Assembly: GCF_901000735.1 (NCBI RefSeq)
Contig: NC_081542.1
Coordinates: forward strand, 17,933,093 to 17,997,092
Direction of reading: 5' to 3'
Source: Corylus avellana
Lineage: Eukaryota; Streptophyta; Magnoliopsida; Fagales; Betulaceae
DNA length: 64,000 nucleotides
Shown: positions 24,153-35,429 of the stretch, piece after piece
Numbering within the stretch: position 1 is the first letter of the stretch
Layout: every line of letters starts with the position of its first letter
Position numbers and translations under genes: made by a program
Notes under the pieces: model-generated
The model's database searches: none
What the model saw: the letters and a program-made list of their open reading frames with translations, nothing else
What the model was told of the DNA's origin: nothing

Positions 24153-24866
24153 TACTCCTAGTTAATAGAACCTGACACCTGTGCCTTATCGTGAGAAAGC
24201 AATTCCTATAACATCGTATAAGCACGTGAGAAATAAAGCAATTGGCGATGTGGGTTGCAAAGTGATATAACCAAACATAACAAATTCAAATATAGTTGCT
24301 TAAACAACATACCCACCCATATCAGTCTTTCTAACTCATGAGAAAAGTATTCTCCTATTACCAAGCAAACCCATCATTTAATATCACCTAAACCAACTAC
24401 TCCTCAGCTTGGTTCAACCAAAAGAGTTATAAAACCGTGAAAAGCAAAAGCCAATGAAGAAGAAAAACAACCATACTTCTGCAGAGGGCTAATCATGTGA
24501 AAGAAGAAGTAACATTTGGATTCTTTTAGTTTTTTTCCTTGGGCTCATAATATCAAGAACAAAAGCAACTCAAAGCACTTGCGATTAGCTAATGTATAAA
24601 GCCTTGCGAAAATTCTAAAAACCCACCTCTAACACAGAAGGTACCAAAATTAAATTAACAGATCATAGAACAAATAAATACACAATCAGTTCCCCTCCCT
24701 TTTTTCCTTGTATTGTTTAGGAAAAAAAAACAATACAATCAAGAAATAACTAAGAAGTAATTAAGAGAAAGACCTTCTGATAATCACGAGCAGCCGTTGC
24801 CATCACATTCCCAAATGCTAAGTTCAATGGAGTCAATTTCATTGTGTTCGGATCCATTTCTCACTT
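24153..24866 (-). pseudogene. TXNDC9 fragment (exon 1, intron 1, most of exon 2) in the left arm
   Basis: On the minus strand it starts GAGAAATGGATCCGAACAC and matches 13356-14068 of the intact gene through the whole of exon 1, intron 1 and exon 2 up to ATTAACTAGGAG. Because the intron is kept, this is a DNA-level capture, not a retrocopy. Exon 1 still reads in frame through GATTATCAGAAG. Upstream and downstream of the fragment the sequence is unrelated to the gene. It is antisense in plus-strand orientation. Confidence 0.9.
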
Positions 24867-25169
24867 TGAAACAAGGAGAATGGACTCCAAGTGGAAACAA
24901 AGATTGCTCTTTCAAGGAGTTTTATGAGCATCATTTCCCTATGTTTAAGGGGTACCTCCAAAAGATAAAGGGACGGGGCCAAGAGAGAGGGCTTTAGAAA
25001 TATTTTTTAAAGCCTAAAATATGGAATTATCAACAATAATAAAAACCATTAAAAATCTTCCTATACTAGAGGGCTTCATGTTATCAGAGGATTTTGAAGG
25101 TTGATTATAAATTTTCTTACGTATATGGTCGTGTATAAAATCCAATAGGCATTTTCTCAAAGAGGTCAG

Positions 25170-26600
25170 CATCCTACAGCCCCGAAACTTTTGAGATGAT
25201 TCAAATTCCTCAGCACACAGTCCAACAATTTAGCACAAATATCGGGAAGGACATCGCCAATATATTTACCAATTTTTTATTCTTTTAATTATTTAATTAA
25301 AACAATCAAAACAAATTATCGAATTGTTCTTGATAAAGTGAAAGTGAGCATAAAAAATAAGTGATAGAATATCATTGTAATACCGTACTGAATTATTGTA
25401 AAGGATATTACGTTTCAAAAATTGATAAACACACCTTCCGCAATTGAGCTTGTTAGTCCAATCAAGTAGCTCTTACTCAATTTCGCCCAAATTTAGCTCT
25501 TCAACAAATGTATCGTAATTCTTGTCCCTATGCTGCGTTATCAATTGTATAAAACTTGATCTTTCACGGGAATTGAAGAACGCTGGATAGAAAAGCTGAA
25601 AGAAACTGTAATCCTTCATGTCCTCTAAATCCTCCAACTTCACCATGTCGGTAAAAATTTTAGAAAAAAATAAAACCATACCCTTCGGTAAACCCTGAAA
25701 TATATGCAAGTCATCGTACAAATTGTTTTGCAGTGTTTTGGACACCAGTCGACTGAACTGCAGTGTATCTAATACTATCCATTCCCTTAGTTGAATATCA
25801 TTTTTCACGTGAATCGGATCTAGAGCAATTGACATCTTTAGATTGTGACCGATCTTAATACTTTTCGAGATATTTCCACAGTAATAGCGTCCAAGGTGAA
25901 AGCTACGGAGCTTGTGAGCTATTTGGCGGAAGAGTAGTTTTCCATCGTCGCCAAATCTAGTAACGTTGTTATTTTTGCAACAATACTTAATGACATCCCA
26001 ACACCATAAAATTTTTTAACGTATTGCCATTGATCAAATGTCATGATTTTTGTACATTTTAAGGAATTATGATTTTTAAAAAGTGCAAATGTCAAAGAAT
26101 ATCAAAGCAGAAATTCCAATAAAATAGAACCACAGAATTTCCGGGGACTTTTAAGGTATTAAAAAGTTTTGGATTGCTATGATTTTTAGATATGTTGTGG
26201 GCTCTTGAATGAAGAAAATTTTAAGTCAAATTTCATATGATTTGGAGTTAAATTAAAAGTGTTATGATTTTTCTAAGCTTTAAAGGTCAAGGTGTCAAAC
26301 AGTTAAAGGGATTCAAAATGTATGAAATTTTTGAGTTGGTTTGTGATACCATTTGGTCATGATTTTTGAATATGTTGTGGGCCTTTGAATGAAGAAAATT
26401 TCAAGTCAATTTTTGCATCATTTGGAGTTAAATTGAAAAAGTTATTTTTTTTTTAAGCTCGTAAAATTAAGTTGTAGTCTGTTAAACACCTCCCCTCCTT
26501 ATACACTATTTACTTCATTTTTTCAAAACAAAAAAAAATCAATATCAAAGAATTTTCATTTTGAATCGAAGAGCATATGACCATTACAAAAAAAAAAAAA
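25170..26600 (-). other. Module A (left): broken coding remnant of unknown family
   Basis: The minus-strand frame at 25835-25473 (120 aa) includes LREWIVLDTLQFSRLVSKTL and FFNSRERSSFIQLITQ. Coding-like sequence extends upstream to about 25990 and downstream towards 25200, broken by stops. The non-coding 3' half (26040-26500) has two tandem ~175-bp units built on GAATGAAGAAAATTT and ATTTGGAGTTAAATT. Three other copies exist (27040-28430, 30700-32110, 32640-34030). I do not recognise the protein. It could be an old host gene, a mobile-element gene or an endogenised viral gene; nothing here decides between them. Confidence 0.5.
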
Positions 26601-27039
26601 AAAAACAAATTTTTGAAAAAAATATACCTGTTTGAAAAGGACACGTATTCAAACAGGGTTTTTAATTTTTTAAAAACCCTGTTTTTATAATGTCATTATA
26701 AATTAAAGGGCAGAGTTTTTTTTATTTTCCTTCTCTCTACAACCTCTCTCCCTTCTCTTTTTCTTTTCTCTCATCCATTCTTCTGAGCGTCATTTCTCTC
26801 CACCATTTCATCTATTTACTTCATATCTCGCCATCACCGTCCATCGAATTTCTGTCCTTTTTTGCGGCCAAACTCTTTCATTTGTTACCTCAATTTAATT
26901 TCCTAATTTTCTTGGTCACACACCTTAAAAAAAAAAAAAAAAAAAAAAAAAACTGGGTCTCTGATTCTAGATCATTTGTTTATAAGTATTCTGAGAATTC
27001 TCGTGGTCTGTTAGCACATTATATTTGTTTTTCCTTTTC

Positions 27040-28430
27040 TTTTGCAAACTTTCGAGATGATTCAATTTTCTCAGCACACAATCCAACAATTTGGCACAAA
27101 TATCGGGAAATACATCGTCAATATATTTATCAATTTTTGATTATTTTAATTATTTAATTAAAACAATCAAAAACAAATTACCGGATTGTTCTCGTTGAAG
27201 TGAAAGTGAGCATTCTGAATAAGTGATGGAATCTAGTTGTACTACCGAACTAAATTATTGTAAGGGATACTGCATTTCAAAAATCGATAAACACACATTC
27301 CGTGAATGAGCTTGTTAGTCCAATCACATAACCCATACTCAGTTTTGCTCGAATTTAGTTCTTCAACAAATGTATCGTAATTCTTGTCCATGTATTGCGT
27401 TATCAATTGTATAAAACTTGATCTTTCACGGGAATTGAAGAACGCTAGATGGAAAAGCTGAAAGAAACTGTAATTCATCACGTCCTCTAAATCCTTAGAG
27501 TTCACCATATCGGTAAAAATTTAAAAAAAATAAAAAATAAAACCATATCCTTCGGTAAACGCTAAAGTCTACTCAAGTCATCGAAAAAGTTGTTTTGCAA
27601 TGTTTTGGATACCAACCGACTGAACTGCAGTGTATCAAGCATTATCCCTTCCCTCAGTTGAGTGTCATTTTTTTCGTGAATCAGATCTAAAGCAAATGTC
27701 ATGTTTAGATAGTGACCGATCCTGATACTTTTTGAGATATTTTCACAGTAATAACTTCCAAGGTAAAAGCTACGGAGCTTGTGAGCTATTTGGCAGAAGA
27801 GTAGTTTTTCGTCCTTGCCAAATCCCATAACTTTGTTATTTTTGCAATGGTACTTAATGGCATCCCAACAGCAAAAACGTTTTTGAACATATTACCATTG
27901 ATCAAATGTCATGACTTTTGTACACTTTAAGGAGTTCCAAATATCACAGCAGAAATTTCAATACAATAGAACCACATAATTTTAGGGGACTTTTAATGTA
28001 TTAAAAAGTTTTGGATTGCTATGATTTTTGGATATATTGTGAGCTCTTGAATGAAGAAAATTTTAAATCAAATTTTGTGTCATTTGGAGTTAAATTAAAA
28101 AGAGTTATGATTTTTTTAAACTTGAAATGTCAAGGTGTCAAACAGTTAAAGGGACTCAAAATATATGAAATTTTTTAGTAGGTTAATTATTCCATTTGGT
28201 CACTTTTTTTGGATATGTTGTGGGCCTTTAAATGAAGAAAATTTTAAGTCAATTTTTGCGTCATTTGGAATTAAATTGAAAAAGTTATTTTTTTTTTAAG
28301 CTTGAAAAGTTAAGTTGTAGTATGTTAAATACCACCCCTCCTTATATATTATTCATTTCATCTTTTCAAAAAAATCAACATCAAAGAATTTTCATTTTGA
28401 ATCGAAGGGAATCTCAGTAAATGACATAAT
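27040..28430 (-). other. Module B (left): second copy of the unknown remnant
   Basis: The minus-strand frames at 27828-27562 and 27508-27242 match module A closely (LREGIMLDTLQFSRLVSKTL; FFNSRERSSFIQLITQ). They are split by frame breaks around 27510-27560, where module A is still open. The same pair of non-coding subrepeats follows at about 28000-28310. Modules A and B are direct repeats about 1.9 kb apart. Confidence 0.5.
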
Positions 28431-29190
28431 TTTGAATCGAACAAGTCAAAGAGTTATGAACTTGTATGAAGGGATCTCGATACCTGTGCAGATCCAGAGA
28501 CGGACCCAAGGGGACCGGTTGGGGCCCTGGTNNNNNNNNNNNNNNNNNNNNNNNNNNNNNNNNNNNNNNNNNNNNNNNNNNNNNNNNNNNNNNNNNNNNN
28601 NNNNNNNNNNNNNNNNNNNNNNNNNNNNNNNNNNNNNNNNNNNNNNNNNNNNNNNNNNNNNNNNNNNNNNNNNNNNNNNNNNNNNNNNNNNNNNNNNNNN
28701 NNNNNNNNNNNNNNNNNNNNNNNNNNNNNNNNNNNNNNNNNNNNNNNNNNNNNNNNNNNNNNNNNNNNNNNNNNNNNNNNNNNNNNNNNNNNNNNNNNNN
28801 NNNNNNNNNNNNNNNNNNNNNNNNNNNNNNNNNNNNNNNNNNNNNNNNNNNNNNNNNNNNNNNNNNNNNNNNNNNNNNNNNNNNNNNNNNNNNNNNNNNN
28901 NNNNNNNNNNNNNNNNNNNNNNNNNNNNNNNNNNNNNNNNNNNNNNNNNNNNNNNNNNNNNNNNNNNNNNNAAATAAAAAATGATCGGTCCCCCAAAATT
29001 TTTTTTTAGATCCACTTGAACTTTCTTGCCCCCTACTTCATCAAAAAAAAAAAAAAAGGTTTAAGGATTAAAAATGTTTTTTAAGGCGTAAATTACGCGT
29101 CCCCTTCCCCCAAGAAGATCCTCTGCCTCACTAAAAAAAAACTCACGCATACACGAAAAAAATGAACTTTCTCTTCCAGACTTGAGGGGT

Positions 29191-30404
29191 GTGTTTGACA
29201 ATAGAACGAGCCGTTACTGTAGCTAGAACGGTATTGTTCCAGCTACAGTAACAATCAGAAAATAGTACATTAGACCTGAAAAGCAATCCCCCTTTCTTTG
29301 ATAAAAATCACATCCCCTCTCTTCCCAATAACCCTATAGTAAAACAAACCCATATAACCTAACCACTCCCTAACTCCACTTATTTTCAACGAAAAAAAAA
29401 TTTCTAAAGCTTCTTCTTCTTGGCTTCTCCTAGATTTTTGAAAAAATCCCCATTTTCATTCTCTCAAATTCCTTCTTCTTCCTTTGTACGCAAACCCAGA
29501 CACAGCCACCTTCGAACCATATTTCTTCCCCAAACCCCTTCCATTTTTCATTTCGTCACACACCCACAGAGCATTTCTCTATTGACCCCTCTCTCGTCCG
29601 TGAGCGAGGATCAATGCAGTGCAGATCTACACACCACCCTCTTTTCTTTTCTTTTTCGTTGAAAATAAGTGGAGTTAGGGGGTGATTAGGTTAGATGAGT
29701 TTGTTTTACTGCAGGGTTATTGGGAAGAGAGGGGGATGTGATTTTTGTCGAAGGGAGGAGGATTGCTTTTCAGGTCTAGTGTATTATTTTCTGACCGTTA
29801 CTGTAGTTGGAACAGTACCGTTCCAGCTACAATAACGGCCCGTTCCACTGGCAAACACACCTGAGACTTCCTCCCCTTTCCTTCACAGCTTCACAACTAA
29901 CACCAGTCACCACCAAGTGAGAGACCGATAGTGTGAGGGAGTGAGATGTAGAGATTGAGAGAGAGCTGCTGGCTAGTTAGAAGAAGAAGAAGAAGAAGAA
30001 GAAGTGGGATTCTGGCCATATGTGTTAGTGAGGTAAAATTCTTATCATTTTCTTGTAAATTTCGTTATACTTGTCGGATTAGAAGCTATAAATTGTGAAA
30101 ATTTGTGAGACTTTGGGTTGGGTTTGAAAATTAGGGTTCATGTGATTTTGGGGATTTTGCTATATTTTTGAAATATTTAGTTTCTCTTTGAGTTTTTGTT
30201 CTACCCATTGAATTTGAAGTTTGAAATCATAATGATTTGGNNNNNNNNNNNNNNNNNNNNNNNNNNNNNNNNNNNNNNNNNNNNNNNNNNNNNNNNNNNN
30301 NNNNNNNNNNNNNNNNNNNNNNNNNNNNNNNNNNNNNNNNGTTGGAACAGTACCGTTCCAACTACAGTAACGGCCGGTTCTGTTGGCAAACACACCCCTC
30401 AAGT
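29191..30404. mobile_element. Centre of the palindrome: nested foldback with GGGGTGTGTTTG ends
   Basis: The sequence GGGGTGTGTTTGACAATAGA starts at about 29187. Complementary or related ends recur at about 29790-29870 and 30341-30405 (TTGGCAAACACACCCC). Between the first two, 29260-29400 pairs with 29655-29790 (CCACTTATTTTCAACGAAAA against its complement), with a loop at 29401-29655. The third segment (29880-30240) has a (GAA)n microsatellite near 29982-30003 followed by AGTGAGGTAAAATTC, which looks like a 5' UTR exon and splice donor. A 100-N gap (30241-30340) hides the junction. The TTTGGCAA core resembles the PIF/Harbinger-type ends at 48689 and 60549. Confidence 0.5.
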
Positions 30405-30699
30405 CTAGAAGAGAAAGTTCATTTTTTTTTGTGTATGCATGAGTTTTTTTTTTAGTAAGGCAGAGGATGTTCTTGGGGGAAGGGGACGCGTAATTTACGC
30501 CTTAAAAAACATTTTTAATCCTTAATTTTTTTTTAAATTTTTTATGAAGTAGGGGGCAAGAAAGTTCAAGCGGATCTAAAAAAAAAATTCGGGGACCGAT
30601 CATTTTTTTTTGTCATTTTGGCAATTGTCACCGGGGACCCAAATAATTTTTTTTTTTTTTGAAGTGGGGGGACCAGGGCCCCAGCTGGTCCCCTTGGGT

Positions 30700-32110
30700 C
30701 CGTCTCAAGATCTGCACAGGTAGGACTTTCATTTCGAGATCCCTTCGTACAAGTTCATAACTCTTTGACCTGTTCGATTCAAAATGATATCGTTTACTGA
30801 GATGCCATTCGATTCAAAATGAAAATTCTTTGACGTTGATTTTTTTGAAAAAATGAAGTGAATAATATATAAGGAGGGGTGGTGTTTAACATACTACAAC
30901 TTAACTTTTCAAGCTTTAAAAAAAAAAAAAAAAATCAATTTAACTCCAGATGAAGTGAAAATTGACTTAAAATTTTTTTCATTCAAAGGCCCACGACATA
31001 TCTAAAAATCGTGACCAAATGGAATCATTAACCTACTCAAAAATTTCATATATTTTGAGTCCCTTTAACTGTTTGACACCTTGACATTTCGAGCTTAGAA
31101 AAATCACAACTCTTTTTAATTTAACTCCAAATGACACAAAATTTGACTTAAAATTTTCTTCGTTCAAGAGCTCACAATATATCCAAAAATCATAGCAATC
31201 CAAAACTTTTTAATTCCTTAAAAGTCCCCTGAAATTATGTGGTTCTATTTTAATGAAATTTTTGCTTTGACATTTGGAACTCCTTAAAGTGTACAAAAGT
31301 CATGACATTTGATCAATGGCAATATGTTCAAAAATGTTTTTGCTGTTGGGATGTCATTAAGTACCATTGCAAAAATAACAAAGTTACGGGATTTGGCGAT
31401 GACGAAAAACTACTCTTCTGCCAAATAGCTCACAAGCTCCGTAGCTTTTACCTTGAAAGTTATTACTGTAGAAATATCTAAAAAACTATCAGGATCGGTC
31501 ACTATCTAAACATGACATTTGCTTTAGATCCGATTCACGGGAAAAATGACACTCAATTGAGGGAAGGGATAATGTTCGATACACTGCAGTTCAGTCGATT
31601 GGTATCCAAAACATTTCAAAACAATTTGTACGATGACTTGAGTTTTATTTTTTTCTGAAATTTTTACCGACATGATGAACTCTGAGGATTTAGAGGACTT
31701 AATGGATTACAGTTTCTTTTAGCTTTTCCATCAAGCGTTCTTCAATTCCCGTGAAAGATCAAGTTTTATACAATTGATAACGCAGTACATGGACAAGCAT
31801 TAAGATACATTTGTTGAAGAACTAAATCTAGGCGAAATTGAGTATGAGTTACGTGATTGGATTAACAAGCTCATTCACGGAAGGTGTGTTTATCAATTTT
31901 TGAAACGCAGTATTCCTTACAATAATTTAGTACGGTAGTACAACTAGATTCCATCACTTATTCGGAATGCTCACTTTCACTTCAACGAGAACAATCTAGT
32001 CATTTGTTTTTGATTGTTTTAATTAAATAATTAAAAGAATAAAAAATTGATAAATATATTGATGATGTATTTCCCGATATTTGTGCTAAATTGTCGGATT
32101 GCATGCTGAG
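30700..32110 (+). other. Module B' (right): unknown coding remnant
   Basis: Plus-strand reading from about 31380 to 31930 reproduces module B, with coding traces such as FSRLVSKTFQNN and FNSRERSSFIQLITQ. In-frame stops occur, for example in AGTTTCTTTTAGCTTTTCC near 31710 and at CATTAAGATAC near 31800. The preceding non-coding subrepeats lie at 30880-31260. It is more decayed than module B. Confidence 0.5.
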
Positions 32111-32639
32111 AAAATTAAATGATCTAGAAAGTTTTTAAAAGAAAAGGAAAAACAAAAATAATGTGCTAATAGACCACGAGAATTCTCAGAATACCCATAA
32201 ACAAATGATCTAGAATCAGATACCCAGTTTCTTTTTCTTTTTTTTTTTTTTTTAGGTGTGTGACCAGGAAAATTAGGAAAATAAATTGAGGTAAGAAATG
32301 AAAGAGTTTGGCCGCAAAAAAGGACAAAAATTTGACGGGCGGTGATGGCGAGATATGAAGTGAATAGATGAAATGGTGGAGAGAAATGACGCTCAGAAGA
32401 ATGGATGAGAGAAAAGAAAAAAAGAAGGGAGAGAGGTTGTAGAGAGAAGGAAAAGAAAAAAGCTCTACCCTTTAATATATAACGACATTATAAATTAAAA
32501 AACTCCGTCCTTTAATTTATAATGACACTAAAAAAACATGGTTTTTATAAATTAAAAACCCTGTTTGAATACATGTTCTTTTCAAACAGCTATATTTTTT
32601 TCAAAAATTTGTTTTCTTTTTTGTAATGGTCATATGCCT

Positions 32640-34030
32640 TTCGATTCAAAATGAAAATTCTTTGATATTGATTTTTTTTTGAAAAAATGAAGTGAATAGT
32701 ATATAAGGAGGGGTGGTGTTTAACAGACTACAACTTAACTTTACGAGTTTAAAAAAAAAAAAAAAAAAAACTTTTTCAATTTAACTCCAAATGACACAAA
32801 AATTGACTTGAAATTTTTTTCATTCAAAGGCCCACAACATATCCAAAAATCATGACCAAATGGTATCACTAACCAACTCAAAAATCTCATACACTTTGAG
32901 TCCCTTTAACTGTTTGACACCTTGACCTTTCAAGCTTAGAAAAATCATAACACTTTTAATTTAACTCCAAATCATACGAAATTTGACTTAAAATTTTCTT
33001 CATTCAAGAGCCTACAATATATCCAAAAATCATGGCAATTCAAAACTTTTTAATACCTTAAAAGTCCCCTAAAATTCTGTGGTTCTATTTTATTGGAATT
33101 TCTGCTTTGACATGCTTTGACATTTGCACTTTTTAAAAATCATAACTCCTTAAAATGTACAAAAATCATGACATTTGATCAATAGCAATACGTTCAAAAA
33201 TTTTATGGTGTTGGGATGTCATTAAGTACCGTTGCAAAAATAACAACGTTACTAGATTTGGCAACGATGGAAAACTCCTCCGCCAAATAGCTCACAAGCT
33301 CCGTAGCTTTCACCTTGGACGCTATTACTGTGGAAATATCTCAAAAAGTATAAGGATCGGTCACTATCTAAAGATGACAATTGCTCTAGATCCGATTCAC
33401 GTGAAAAATTATACTCAACTAAGGGAAGGGATAATATTGGATACATTGCATTTCAGTCGACTGGTGTCTAAAACACTGCAAAACAATTTGTATGATGACA
33501 TGAGTAGACTTCAGCGTTTACCCAAGGGTATGGTTTTATTTTTTTCTGAAATTTTTACCATAAGGTGAAGTCAAAGGATTTAGAGGACATGAAGGATTAC
33601 AGTTTCTTTTAGCTTTTCTATCCAGCATTCTTCAATTCCCGTGAAAGATTAAGTTTTATACAATTGATATGCAGTATAGGGACAAGAATTACAATACATT
33701 TGTTGAAGAACTAAATCTGAGCGAAATTGAGTATGAGCTACTTGATTTGACTAACAAGCTCAATCGCGGAAGGTGTGTTTATTGATTTTTGAAACGTAGT
33801 ATCCCTTACAATAATTCAGTACGGTAGTACAACGATATTCCATCACTTATTTGGAATGCTCACTTTCACTTCATCGAGAACAATTCGGTAATTTGTTTTT
33901 GATTGTTTTAATTAAATAATTAAAAGAATAAAAAATTGATAAATATATTGGTGATGTCCTTCCCGATATTTGTGCTAAATTGTTGGACTGCGTGCTGAGG
34001 AATTTGAATCATCTCAAAAGTTTCGGAGTC
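32640..34030 (+). other. Module A' (right): unknown coding remnant
   Basis: An open piece at 33374-33568 reads LREGIILDTLHFSRLVSKTL. Downstream stops interrupt the frame where module A is open. Near 33940-34090 another coding-like piece reads VLPDICAKLLDCVLRNLNHL and continues to a stop at TATATGTAAG. This is immediately followed by a linker and then the TXNDC9 fragment in the same orientation. Confidence 0.5.
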
Positions 34031-34346
34031 TATAAGATGGCTGACCTCTTTGAGAAAATGCCTATGGGATTTTATACACGACCATATATGTAAGAAAATT
34101 TATAATCAACCTTCAAAATCCTTTGATAACATGAAGCCCTCTACTATAGGAAGATTTTTAATGGTTTTGTTATTGTTGATAATTCCATATTTTAGGCTTT
34201 AAAAAATATTTATGAAGCCCTCTTTCTTGGCCCCGCCCCTTTATCTTTCGGAGGTACTCCTTAAACACAGGGAAATGATACTCATAAAACTCCTTGAAAG
34301 AGCAATCTTTGTTTCTACTTGGAGTCCATTCTCCTTCGTTTCAAAG

Positions 34347-35093
34347 TGAGAAATGGATCCGAACACAGTGAAATTGACTCCGTCGAACTTAGCATTTGAG
34401 AATGTGATGGCAGCGGCTGCTCGTGATTATTAGAAGGTCTTTCTATTAATTACTTCTTAGTTATTTCTTGATTGTGTTGTTTTTTTTCCTGAACAATACA
34501 AGGGAAAAGGGAGGGGAACTGATTATGTATTTATTTGTCGAGTGATCTGTTAATTGAATTTTGGTACCTTCTGTGTCAGTGGTGGGTTTTTGGAATTTTC
34601 GCAAGGCTTTAGACATTAGCTAATCGCAAGTGCTTTGAGTTGCTTTTGTTCTTGATATTATGAGCCCAAGGAAAAAAAAAACTAAAAACTAAAAAACTAA
34701 AAAACTAAAAACTAAAAACTAAAAGAATCCAAATGTTACTTCTTTTTTCACATGATTAGCCCCTGCAGAAGTATGGTTGTTTTTCCTCTTCATTGGCTTT
34801 TGCTTTTCACAGTTTTATAACTCTTTTGGTTGAAGCAAGCTGAGGAGTAGTTGGTTTAGGTGATATTAAATGATGGGTTTGCTTGGTAATAGGAGAATAC
34901 TTTTCTCATGAGTTAGAAAGACTGATATGGGTGGGTATGTTGTTTAAGCAACCATATTTGAAGTTGTTATGTTTGGTTATATCACTTTGCTACCCACATC
35001 GCCAATTGCTTTATTTCTCACGTACTTATATGATGTTACAGGAATTGCTTTCTCACGATAAGGCACAGGTGTCAGGTGCTATTAACTAGGAGT
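34347..35093 (+). pseudogene. TXNDC9 fragment in the right arm
   Basis: Sense copy of the same exon 1-intron 1-exon 2 fragment. It differs from the parent by substitutions shared with the left arm (CAGGTGTCAGGTGCTATTAAC in exon 2). It also has its own changes: CAG to TAG at the last-but-one codon of exon 1 (GATTATTAGAAG) and a small AAAACT expansion at about 34678-34723. The shared changes show that one captured copy was later duplicated in inverted orientation. It cannot encode the protein. Confidence 0.9.
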
Positions 35094-35429
35094 AGTCGTG
35101 CAATGCAGGAAAAATAATAACAAATATTCATGTGAGTTTGTACTTACCCGGATCGTATTATTCCTCTAAATATTCCTCCAGATGTTTCACACTCTCCAAA
35201 TCTGTGAAAATACCTATCATTAGTTCTAAATCAAAGTTAAAACAAGTCATGGACCTAAACATGTTCAAAACAGATTTTCTACATGGCCATCGAACGTTCA
35301 GTCTTGACCACGAACATTCGGCCAGAAGGGTGCGAACATTCTCTGCTGGGCAAAAAACCCATTTCGAATCAAACAACTTTTTTATCACTTCTAAGCTAGT
35401 CCTAAGGCCACATCAAGATCTCTAACATA

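Larger units (their letters stand above)
23847..29190 (-). repeat. Left arm of the ~11.5-kb inverted repeat
   Basis: Reverse-complemented, this arm follows the right arm (30405-35397) almost feature by feature. From outside in, it holds a GAACGTTC-rich segment, the TXNDC9 fragment, a linker, module A (about 25170-26600), a linker, module B (about 27040-28430), then a G/C-rich patch and A/T runs up to a GGGGTGTGTTTG terminus at 29191. The arm contains a 440-N gap (28532-28971). Small indels and substitutions separate the two arms, so the inversion is not an artefact of copying one contig. Confidence 0.85.
30405..35397 (+). repeat. Right arm of the ~11.5-kb inverted repeat
   Basis: This is the inverted partner of 23847-29190, with modules in the order B' (about 30700-32110), linker, A' (about 32640-34030), linker, TXNDC9 fragment (34347-35093) and GAACGTTC segment (to 35397). 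It contains no N run. Where the left arm has 440 N, this arm has only about 65 bp (30603-30668). Confidence 0.85.

Noticed and set aside
28432..29015. Open frames of 170-190 aa on both strands
   Set aside because: They consist almost wholly of N positions in an assembly gap.
29420..29662. 80-aa frame resembling an organelle transit peptide
   Set aside because: It does not start with ATG and lies in the loop of a foldback element; its S/P/F-rich composition follows from a CT-rich tract.
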